Shown: piece by piece, positions 1-8,551 of the stretch | How the letters are laid out: each line of letters begins with the position of its first letter | How positions within the stretch are numbered: the first letter of the stretch is position 1 | Assembly: GCA_027596945.1 (NCBI GenBank) | Contig: JADGJH010001232.1 | Location: 1-11,141 of the forward strand | DNA length: 11,141 nt | Source of the DNA: Physocladia obscura | Lineage: Eukaryota > Chytridiomycota > Chytridiomycetes > Chytridiales > Chytriomycetaceae | Direction of reading: 5' to 3' | Notes under the pieces: generated by a model | The model's database searches: none | What the model saw: only the letters and a program-made list of their open reading frames with translations | Told to the model about the DNA's origin: nothing | Made by a program: the position numbers and the translations under genes

Positions 1-236
1 CTATATTATTCATTTTCTTTCAATTCCAAAAACTATTTAAATCCAATAATTTACTTCATTTTATTGGTCATTTTTTAAATAAAAAAAAGTCTTTATTAAG
101 TATTAAACGTTAAACTTCAATTATAACTCATACTTGAATCTCAAACTCATATTATTTAGTTCTGAAATATACAGTATTGAATTATTTGACTCAAGCTAGC
201 TACCGGCAACCCTTCTACTAGTCTTCTAAAACTTAC

Positions 237-408
237 TGGAAATTTACGTCTGTTCCCATTCTTTTATTTGGAATATACTTGAAAACTTGTGACAAAGGCG
301 TTGTTTTCAGCTGTATTTGTACACAGGAGCAGTCCAAGAATGGTGTAGACATGTGCTGCTTTTGGAGAGCATCTAAATTCCCCTGTCCTGTTTTTGACAA
401 TAGAATGG
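237..408 (-). other. Exon-like fragment of unknown origin
   Basis: On the minus strand a 172-nt open stretch is bounded by a convincing acceptor (aactaattgccttttgcag, with branch-like AACTAAT) and a consensus donor (CA|gtaagt). Its frame includes LSKTGQGNLDALQKQHMS and ends TDVNFQ. I do not recognise the protein and cannot link it surely to another exon. It lies in the CpG-poor block, so a mobile-element remnant is as likely as a host gene running off the window. Confidence 0.3.
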
Positions 409-803
409 CTGCAAAAGGCAATTAGTTAATAGGATACAAAATGCAAATTTGGGTATTAATATTGCATTATCCTAGTGCATTATTTGCTGCCCATGTTTCC
501 ATGCTGAAAAATCTGCCCAAAATCAAAACTTTAATTTGCAACTTCTGACTTTTCTCCATCCTGAATAAAAAGTATGGCATCAGTAAAGAATGAATTTTAT
601 TGAAATAAAAACACTCAAATCACCCAGAAGAAAAGAAAAAGAAACTGTGTACTTTCCTTTCTCATATTAAGCCAAAGCGTTATATTAATACAACAAGAAA
701 GTTTGTGTGGGGATGAAAATAGCAAGATAATAAATGGAATTCTGCTAAAATACCTATCACATACAGTAATAAATGGAGATTCTGACAATATCCAAGGATG
801 TAT
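409..803. other. AT-rich, CpG-poor stretch without a recognisable gene
   Basis: It contains one CpG (678) and stops in all frames. The only item of note is the decayed coding fragment at 504-560. A short minus-strand ORF of about 30 codons starting at ATG 557-559 overlaps that fragment in another frame and has no recognisable features. Confidence 0.4.
504..560 (-). repeat. Decayed coding fragment, copy A
   Basis: The minus strand reads D-G-E-K-S-E-V-A-N-stop-S-F-D-F-G-Q-I-F-Q directly after an acceptor-like ttattcag. It aligns with 11003-11044. Identical DNA blocks are TGCTGAAAAATCT (502-514) and TAATTTGCAA (532-541). The premature TAA, where the other copy has TAC, marks it as broken. Confidence 0.4.
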
Positions 804-1127
804 TCATTTTTGGAAGTCCCAAATCCCAAATGTACTTTTTTTTATTTCCAGAAAATTTGTGCCCAGATCATTTTGATTTTGTTCAGTCCTTATAACTTGA
901 TTTGAAAGCAAATTTGATGCAGATAACAAATATGCTCCAAGGCAAATAATCAGGAAACAAGGAAATAGTAGTGGCAGAGGGAGATTGTGGTGCCAATACC
1001 ATTGAATTTTTTGGAAGCAAGCAAGAGAATTAATTGATGTGGAGAATTGGAGTATTTTCAATTTTGTTTGGCATTTTTCTAACTTTTCATTTGTTAGATA
1101 TTGCTTTCTTGTAAACTCAACAGACAA
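804..1127 (-). other. Unrecognised ORF fragment with a hydrophobic segment
   Basis: An open frame of 107 codons has no ATG start. It contains a hydrophobic run (LPLPLLFPCFLIICLGAYLL) that could be a membrane segment or only AT-rich sequence read by chance. No conserved motif is visible. It is in the CpG-poor block and on the same strand as the exon-like piece at 237-408. Confidence 0.2.
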
Positions 1128-1154
1128 AAATTTCTTTTGGTATTTAGATTAATG

Positions 1155-1512
1155 TAATAAATCACTACTTTATTGCAATATCATTTCTCTCAGTACTCCA
1201 ATGCCCTTACCAGTATTCAGATCAAAAATACATTCTTGTATGTGGCCTGACTCCAGCTCAATTGAAATGCTACTCCCAACATTACCTCAGGAAATTCAAG
1301 GCATATCACCTTCAACATATCAGATTTGGCCACACCTCCTACAAACAATTACATTATATGTGAACCCACGACACAATGGCATGATCTTCCTTGACAAACT
1401 GATTCCCCTTTCCAGTGAATACCCTTTTGTTTTACTTGTCAGTGATCAAGGCTCTTGTGAGGAGTTATTGAAAAACTTTATTGAAGAGGCGGACAAAAGT
1501 CAGACTATTTAA
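1155..1512 (+). other. Unrecognised ORF fragment or terminal exon
   Basis: A frame open from the TAA near 1152-1154 to the stop at 1510-1512 could be a last exon entered through the acceptor atttctctcag, which ends at 1194. An ATG at 1201 would give 103 aa. The C-terminal half (GMIFLDKLIPLSS, YPFVLLVSDQGS, EELLKNFIEEADKSQ) looks protein-like, but I recognise no family. The surrounding CpG loss and the lack of upstream exons favour a repeat remnant; a short host gene is possible. Confidence 0.3.
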
Positions 1513-1734
1513 GAATCAACAAGAAAACGGGATAAGAAAGATTGGTTTTTTTCTCTAAATTTTTTCGCACATTCAGCGCATGCTTCAAATCGCAAAAAGT
1601 TCATTCAAAAATTGCAGCATCAGTATATGATATTCTTTATAAGGACAATATTTACGCGAAAAACTATTATAGCAATTTATTTTTTTTTTAATTTTCAAAA
1701 CTCTGTCTAAAAACGTTGAAAATTGAACAAACCT
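1513..1734 (+). promoter_or_regulatory. Probable cyclin promoter with MCB/SCB-like motifs
   Basis: This 222-bp stretch lies between the last upstream ORF fragment and the cyclin ATG. It contains TTTACGCGAAAAA at 1651-1663, which matches the core of fungal SBF/MBF (CRCGAAA, ACGCG) and E2F-type sites. The reverse-strand sequence GTGCGAAAAA covers 1561-1570, and a weaker TCGCAAAAA sits near 1591. Such sites drive cell-cycle-timed transcription in yeasts. The motifs are visible; their use here is inferred. CpG becomes common again from about 1560, unlike the sequence to the left. Confidence 0.4.
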
Positions 1735-3831
1735 ATGCCGCCAATAACAACTCGCACCAGAAAGGCGCTCGATGACGTGACAGCCAGTAGAAACAACCAG
1801 GTACTGCTAATAGTTAGATGAACTAGTCCTGAGATAAATTACTTATTCTCCTGCTTTAATACAGGCAATTAACATAAAACAATTGATTGTTGTGAAAGAT
1901 GAAGACCGGTTGCTTGGGAACGACGAGCGCTTAAAGCGGATCAGAACAAATAACCCAATTTCGAACGTTAATGTGAATGTGATTGCTAACTCAAAGTCCA
2001 CGGTGCTGGCACCAATGACTGTAACAAACAACAAACCTCTCAAACCCAGTCGAATCCCCGAACTCGTACCACGAAGAAAGCCGTCTGCCGCACAAATTGC
2101 CGTCAATGCACGAACAGCTGTGACGGCGCGGCTGAAGCAAGAGCAACAGCAACAGAAGCAACAGAAGCAAAATCAACAACTAGAACAACGTCCAGCATGG
2201 GGCCAGAACAACGCCGAAGCCGCGTCTAGACTGGCAGCAAGACGAAAGCTTGCATCTTTGTATACAATTACCGCTTCGTCAAGCTCAATTCCAGTGCCAG
2301 CTGCCCCGGTAAAACCGGCAGTTCTAGTGGCATCTGCTGTATCGTCAAAAGAAACAAGAAAAGCTTTAAACAATGATACACCAGTTGCAATTTCACAAGC
2401 GTCTTTTATTCACGCACCTTCGATTCAAATTTTATCTCCGCTTTCTGTACATATTCCGATTCCACGTCCAAACCCTACTCGCGGAATGGTGAAAGCAGGT
2501 TTATCACGACCATACCACCTTCCCACCGTCAAGACCGGAGAAGCAGCACGAGAGCGAAGCTATAACAGTCTTAAGCAAACTTCAACAGATGCAGTAAAAA
2601 CAATAACACAACGCAACGCCAACTTTCCTTCAATCCCTTCACTAATTCCGGGGAAACCATCAATCGCCGCAATGATCATAGCAACCGGAAAAGTTTTTCC
2701 AGCTGCACCGCTTAGCAGAGTCTCCAGTTGCGATTCTGGTTCTGCGTTTGTTCCCAATTCTGTTGCTTCTCCTGAATCCGCTGTTAATTCCTCTCAGCCA
2801 AAAGCCCCACCACCGGTACCGGCATCAAATTCTGCATTAGCCCCGGCACTGGCAGCCCGAGCTCGCAGACATTCCACTAGTTCACTCCCAGATCCGCTTC
2901 TTCTTTCCGAATACGCCGACGAAATCCACAAACATATACTCGAAATGGAGCGGAAAACAACACCGGACCCGCAATACATTAAAACACACCCGCAAATCAC
3001 GTGGGAGATGCGAAAACAACTCGTCAACTGGCTCATGATTCTGCATTCCAAGCTCGGCCTGCACGCAGAAACGCTGTTTTTGGCCGTTAATTTAACGGAT
3101 CGGTTCATGTCGTTGAATCCACATGCTGTTGCCGTCGACAAGTTCCAGCTTGTGGGTGTCACTGCGATGCTGATTGCGGCAAAGTATGAGGAAATTAAGG
3201 CGCCTAGTGTGCAGGTGCTCGTTGTTATGGTTGGATCTGGATATTCAGCGCAAGAAATTTTGAATGCCGAAAAATTCATGCTGGATTTGTTTGGTTTTAG
3301 CATTGGTTATAGCGGGCCGTGTTCATTGCTTACGCGGATTTTGACTCCTAATGAAGCCGATGAAGGGAAAAAGGTAAGGGAAAGGAGATTGGAAGGAGAA
3401 CGAGGGGTGGTGACAATAGTGGAGGAGGTTGTTGGTGATAGTGAAAATATAGCTCGGCTTAAATTGCTGGCAAAGTATTTTTTGGAAGTTGCACTGCTGG
3501 AACATATTTTTGTAAGCTCACCACCATCTCTTTTGGTTTTTGCGGCTGTTTACTTAGGCCGAAAAATGTTGGATATATTGGTTAGTTGTATTGCTTAATT
3601 ATTTTTTTCTTTTTCTTCTTTCTTCGTAAATAAATAATCATACAGACAAGCGAAAAAACACAACAGTGTGAATATCAAGAACAAGAAATAATAGAATGTG
3701 CAAAAGCTCTGTATATTACTTTAGCCAGAATTCAGGAAGATGATGGCGTGTATATCAAATTTATGGACGCGAAATATTCTCACGCAGCGGTATTTGTAAA
3801 AGAATTCATTGAAAGTGAGACAAATCAGTAA
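1735..3831 (+). CDS. B-type (G2/mitotic) cyclin, three exons
   Basis: Exons are 1735-1800, 1865-3580 and 3646-3831, giving 655 aa. Introns are 64 nt (CAG|gtactg to aatacag) and 65 nt (gttagt, a long pyrimidine tract, then atacag). The ATG at 1735 is the first after an in-frame TGA. The protein should activate a Cdk1-type kinase for entry into mitosis. Residues 9-17 (RKALDDVTA) resemble the RxxLxxVxN destruction box of B-type cyclins, which marks them for APC/C. Residues of about 30-365 are a disordered Ala/Pro/Ser/Gln-rich tail with a Q/K-rich stretch. The cyclin fold starts near residue 372 (YADEIHKHILEME). It has the hydrophobic patch MRKQLVNWL near 404, then ETLFLAVNLTDRFM, and AAKYEE near 461. 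The second fold includes PPSLLVFAAVYLGRKML and ends with KYSHAAVFVKEFI in the last exon, typical of B cyclins. A charged insert of about 25 residues follows PNEADEGKKV. The family call is firm; which B cyclin it is cannot be told. Confidence 0.95.
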
Positions 3832-3924
3832 AATAATATTCCGAGAAAAGAGGAGAGAGAGAGTTGAAAATCGACTTCTCACTCATTTCTCCCAGCAAAG
3901 TTTCAACATTCTAAACATAAAAAA
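3832..3924 (+). promoter_or_regulatory. Short cyclin-Cut8 intergenic spacer
   Basis: Only 93 bp separate the cyclin stop codon from the Cut8-family ATG. The spacer must hold both the 3' end of the first transcript and the promoter/5' leader of the second, unless transcripts overlap. It contains a purine run (agaaaagaggagagagagag) and pyrimidine-rich sequence before the ATG. I see no AATAAA in it. Confidence 0.4.
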
Positions 3925-5349
3925 ATGGCCCACTTGCGAGTTTCATGGGGTAGCGTGGCACCAAACGTCAACGCGGCTCAGGCCTCGTTTGGAGCCGTTA
4001 CCGATTCTCAAAGACTTCCCTTAGTGTCAAATTCTGTCACCACAGGCGTAAGCACACGTGGAAACGCAAGCACAAGCGCACAAGCGAATGTGAACATAAA
4101 TGCAGGCACAAACTTGCTCGTACCTGTTCCAAGTGTTACCAATAACAACAGCAGCAATACCTTCGAAAACAATGGCAGCGGCGGCAGTGCCAATGGCAAT
4201 ACAAACAACCGCAAGCGCAAAGCCAGCGCCGACTATGACGATGCCATGATGGATGCTGATTCACCCCCAGCATCATCATTGTCGCCATTTTCGTCGCCAC
4301 GCCAGGCTCAACATCAACAGCAGCAGCAGCAGCAGCAGGCACTTGCGGTGCGCCGGCGGGCACGGGTTATTGAGGGGCGCGGTGGAATTGCACCTGCGAA
4401 GCGACTGCGGCTGGTATGGGCGGAGGACGAGGGGGGAGACAGCGGTACTGGAGTGGAGGGTGGCCTTGCAGGGCCGGAAGGTGGGGCTGCAGAACCAGAG
4501 TCAGGGGCAGAGGCGGACAGGGAGAAGGGAGAGCGCACTCTTCCGCTTGGCCGCATCCTCGAGACGCTCAGCAAGCCAGCGCTGCTTCTGCTGCTCAAGG
4601 ACCTCATTAAACACGACCCGACGGCCCTACTGGCCCAGCGCACCGCCGCTCTCCTGCCGCGTCCGTCGCGCGTATCGGCCGCTGCGCACTTGAAATCAGC
4701 TCTCGACGCCCTCGACGCTGCCTTCCCCTACACCTCCACTGGCCTTGACAAGGCCTCTGATTACGCCTGGGGACGCGTTAAATCCGCCCTTGCCGACCTC
4801 ATTGACATTCTGTCGCTGTACCTGACCCACTTTACCGAGCCATGTAATGATAATAATTATAAGTAAATCCAACTAACTTTCCTCCAACTCCATTCAGGTT
4901 CCTATCCGCTGCACCTCACCCATGAATACCCCTTTGAGTCGTTCGCTTTTCTGGAAACTGCTTCTCACTCTGTTCTCTCGCGTCTTCCGCGGTTCTCCAA
5001 TGAGACCCGCAATGAGGATGGCATTAATAAGGCCTACCGCCTGGTTGCCCGCGCGTACCGCGTCGCTATCGCTGAATGCTGTCGCAGGATACGCGTTGAT
5101 GGCCGTATGTTTCCCGTCCAAGTCGTTGGTGGCTGGTTCCGGGATCTGTGTGTGCTGCGTGACGTTGTTGCTGGGAAATTTGGTTTCTCGGAAGCTGCAG
5201 ATGAGTTTATGAGGGGTGAAATTGGTAATGTTTTGATGGAAACAATGTCTTCTACTTCTGTGCCTTCTGTTTCGGCTTCTTCGACTTCTTCTACGTCCGT
5301 AGAAATTAATCATTTTGTTGGAGCAAGAGGAATTCCTCTTTTTGGTTAA
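3925..5349 (+). CDS. Cut8/Sts1-family nuclear proteasome tethering factor
   Basis: Exons are 3925-4843 and 4898-5349 (456 aa). The 54-nt intron has donor CCAT|gtaatg, branch-like AACTAAC at 4871-4877 and acceptor cattcag. Cut8/Sts1 proteins attach the 26S proteasome at the nucleus and are needed for degradation of mitotic regulators. The conserved region starts near residue 206 with LPLGRILETLSKPALLLLL, followed by LLPRPS, a DAAFPY motif, and SDYAWGRVKSALADLIDIL. After the intron come YPLHLTHEYPFESFAFLE, a paired-helix region with YRLVARAYRVAIAECCRR, and VVGGWFRDLCVLRD. The N-terminal 200 residues are low complexity: Asn/Ser/Gly-rich, a basic RKRKAS at 96-101 that could be a nuclear localisation signal, eight glutamines at 131-138, and PAKRLRL. 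The protein is longer than the yeast homologues (about 260-320 aa), mostly through this N-terminus, and ends in a Ser/Thr-rich tail. It follows the cyclin gene by 93 bp on the same strand. Confidence 0.93.
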
Positions 5350-5364
5350 TCTGTGATCCCAATC

Positions 5365-5370
5365 AATAAA
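5365..5370 (+). terminator. Candidate poly(A) signal of the Cut8-family gene
   Basis: AATAAA lies 16 nt after the TAA of the Cut8-family gene, inside the 67-bp gap to the convergent F-box gene. It matches the canonical signal at a plausible distance. Polyadenylation after it would extend this transcript into the 3' end of the opposite gene. Confidence 0.5.
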
Positions 5371-5416
5371 GATGAAAATTAAAATAAGAAAGTTGCACAA
5401 AGAAAAATGAATAAAT

Positions 5417-8347
5417 TTAAACTTTAATGCTTGTCACTTGCCGCACACTTTCATTCCACAATGACATTATATCCAAACCTTCATCAACAAACCACAAATC
5501 GTCATGAATAATACATAATGGCTCTGGATTTGGCTGAACACGGTTGTCACTCTTGTTTAATACTTCGCTTTCCCCTTCCGCAGCATCATGGCTAGTTCCA
5601 ATAATTTCTTGATCTTCCTTGCTACCACTACAACTACTTTCGACAATACCACTTAAAATACCACCGCCAACGCTGCCAATACTATTCGTCGCCATTCCAT
5701 TGTGATTCTCTGAGCCTTCTTTCTCTTTGGAATTCCAACAATGCTCAGTGTATAACCTGCGAATCCGAGCCATGTGTTTTGGTATCTCATGAAACATACG
5801 CTTCAAGTCATCCAACATGACATTTGAACATGATATTACACTTAATGCACGCAGTGTATTTGTGCTTTCAACCAACGACATTAGCGTTGAGGCCGTCACT
5901 TGAGTATCATTGAGACAAACAGATTCCAGAACAGGTAGATTTTTTGAAGTGAGAAATGTAGATAGAGTTATATCGGAAAGTTGTGTCTATAATACGTTGA
6001 TTTGTTATAATTTATAAAAAAATTTTAAAAAACTCGCGGTATACCTGTCCATACAGATTCAAAACTTTTATCCTCACAAAATATTGCCCATAATCTTCAA
6101 AAATCTGGGCAGGAATTGCTCCAAGCGCACACGAGACATCCTTATGCAGATCCAGGACTTCAATTCCTTCTTGTCCAGCTTCCAACACGCTTTTCAATGC
6201 ATCTCCACTAAAACCAGGACACCATGTAAACGCCATTCGCCGCAAACCTTTCCGTTTCTGCCGCCTCATTCCACCAGCCATGTACGCAAACGGCGCAATA
6301 GCTGCATCTGTCAGTCGTTCTACTATTCCCAAAATCCCTTCACATTCGTCATCCTCGAACACAAACCGAAGCATATCCAATGAATTTCCTGCCTCAGCAA
6401 TCTCGGAAAACAACCCGTCCGTCACGTCACAGTCAACTAGCCGAACAACACGCACATTATTATGACGCTGAAGACGGGGCATAGCAGGAACCTTCAAAAC
6501 ATTCGCTACCATTACTCCCATTCCACCATCTTCATCTACATTTTCGTTTTCATGCATGTGAGCATGGTTGTGTCCGTCATTTACGATCCCAGCGACACCA
6601 AGGAAGCTGAGAACCCGCAGCTCGTTCCACATAATTGAAAAACTGGCCATCGTGAGCCCGCCGGCGCAGTAGTCAAGCGCGATTACTTTCAGATTGGTAC
6701 AGAACATACACATTGCTGCAATTCCAGCATCTGAACCAAGAGCAATCCCATCAAATCTGGCAGCCTCGAGGTTTGGGAGCACAGAAAACGCGTGGGGCGA
6801 AAGTTTGTGAGGATGTCCGAATGAATCAGTTGTTGCAACCGCCTCGAGATTGATGCTGCGAAGATTGGAGAGGGTGTGTTGTGGCGGTTGCGTTTGTTTT
6901 TTTGCCCGTTTGTATCTTTGTGTTTCGGTAAAACTCGGTGATTTCGCTTCTTCGGAACTTGATGGTGATGACGGAGTTGAAAAAATTTTGAGTAGAGATG
7001 GCCAAGTTGTTGGAAAAATATCTTCAACTGAAAGTTTTGTCAGACGTTTTGTGATGATGGGTGTGAATGTTTCAAGCAATGATGATGAAATTGGTGTAAA
7101 AAGAGTAGTATTCGGTTTACTTGGTGATTCGTCGGGTTGAATGTGACTGAAATGAATGCTGTTTTTACAAAGAAATTAAAAATAATAATTAAAAAAGACA
7201 AATTACAAAAAAAAAAAACCTTTGCAAGTTTGGTAATAGCTCATTTAAAAGAGCCAAATAATTTACTTTACAGTCAAATGTGGGAAGAGTCAAAATTTTG
7301 ACGAATTTTGCTGCTCCAAAGTGTTGAGAGGACTCTTGCGCGTTGGAAAGTTTTCCATCATTTCCATTTATCGAAGGAATTGGTTCAAAAAATTGAGCCA
7401 AGATAACTTCTACAGACGGACAGGGTGCAGCAGAATGAGAAGGCATCGTTGAGGTTGGACTAGGCGCGGTTCTAGCCAAATGAACAATATTATGCATCAG
7501 CTGCGCAATTCCGGCAATTTGATTTTCCACGTCCATAATTTCCAAGTTCATATTGTTGATATTCATTGCAGCTTCCATTAACTCATGATTATCCAGATTT
7601 TCCACAAATGCAACAGGTGTAGTATTCATTGTGGCCATGGCAGACAAATCGAGTTTATGCAGCGAGTCCATATCAGTAAGTGAGCTAGACTCTATAGAAG
7701 ATACAATTTGCAGCAGATGCGGTTTGTTATTGTTATACGCGACAGTTTGAACAACGGATCTGGGTAGAAAATTTTTGATCTTGAGTCACCTTGGAATCTG
7801 TCAACACGTACGAACGCCAAAAAATAAAAAACCTTAAAAAGCGCATCACTTGGAGAGGAGACAGCAAAACAACATTTTCCCCTGAGCGAAATCGAATTAA
7901 AGATCAGTTTCAGCGTGCTTTAAAGATTATGAAGCGGAACTCACAAATAAGAGGAGTCATTACAGCGGCCCAGCGTCGACACACTCGAACAAATCGTGCA
8001 GAATCCCTATCAGAATATGCTGTGGCGACGTAAGTGAGTATCAGGGAGAGCAATTCTGGCGGCAAATCTGCAATGCTTCTCCGCGCAGATCGGATAGAAG
8101 TTGCTTCACAACCAATGATTGCTTGACTTGCATCGGCATCATTATTCGCTGGCCCTGCGCCTATTGCTCTGGTCTCTAATGTTTCCGTGTTGCCCAACAT
8201 AGTTTTTCCATTTTGACTTGCGTGTCCGTTTTCATTTGCAGCTCTGGCTGGCGATTGCGCCTGGAAATCACGTCGCAGAGAACCGGTTATAGCAAATGGC
8301 TGTTGGGCTTCTTCCCGATGCAGTTGCTTGTGAAACGACATCAACAT
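5417..8347 (-). CDS. F-box protein with leucine-rich repeats, five exons
   Basis: Exons in reading order are 8347-7945, 7881-7812, 7759-7220, 7158-6045 and 5986-5417, giving 898 aa. The introns are 63, 52, 61 and 58 nt, with donors gtgagt, gtacgt, gttttt and gtatac and all acceptors ending in AG. I chose ATG 8347 because it is the first in frame; a second ATG follows at 8341. An F-box spans about residues 92-140: SIADLPPELLSLILTYV, then FVRVCRRWAAVMTPLIW and ENVVLLSP, with the intron inside the Trp codon. F-box proteins link substrates to the Skp1-cullin-F-box ubiquitin ligase. Downstream are scattered leucine-rich repeats, e.g. DSLHKLDLS, LLPNLQSIHFSHI (joined across intron 3), LPNLEAARFDG, NLKVIALDYC, RIKVLNLYGQTQLSD and LPVLESVCLNDTQV. 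Basic RYKRAKKQ near 419-426 and a Ser/Glu/Asn-rich insert in the last exon are probably disordered. Frames join at every splice, which supports the model. The substrate is unknown. Confidence 0.88.
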
Positions 8348-8551
8348 CCCAGTTACTCCGCACACAAAAAAATTACGAAAGAGTGAAGAAAAGGAAAAGT
8401 TCCTTTCCCTTTCCACTTGAAATCTTTTCACAGTCTTTTTTGCAGTAATTATAATATTACGACAGTTTATAACTGCTACCCACAGTTTAACATTAGACAC
8501 TTTTCACTGAATTTGTGGGTTTTGTTTTCATTTTCATTCCAACGCTGAAAA
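8348..8551. promoter_or_regulatory. Shared divergent promoter, F-box gene / eL24
   Basis: The two start codons point away from each other with 204 bp between them, so both promoters and leaders must lie here. The region holds an inverted repeat AAGGAA-AAG-TTCCTT near 8391-8405 followed by more CTTTCC runs. A pyrimidine-rich leader (gttttcattttcattcc) sits just before the eL24 ATG, as is common in ribosomal protein genes. I recognise no specific factor site. Confidence 0.45.

Noticed and set aside
2794..3303. A 169-codon minus-strand ORF opposite the cyclin fold
   Set aside because: It lies wholly antisense to highly conserved cyclin sequence and shows no motif of its own.
4314..4643. Minus-strand ORF with polycysteine ending
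   Set aside because: It is the reverse of the CAG tract and GC-rich coding sequence of the Cut8-family gene.
4894..5400. A 168-codon minus-strand ORF opposite the second exon of the Cut8-family gene
   Set aside because: It is an antisense shadow: the plus strand encodes the conserved Cut8 domain after a clear intron, while the minus frame has low-complexity Arg/Ser sequence.
8391..8405. AAGGAA-AAG-TTCCTT as a heat-shock element
   Set aside because: The GAA and TTC units are three bases apart instead of two, so it does not fit the heat-shock factor consensus.
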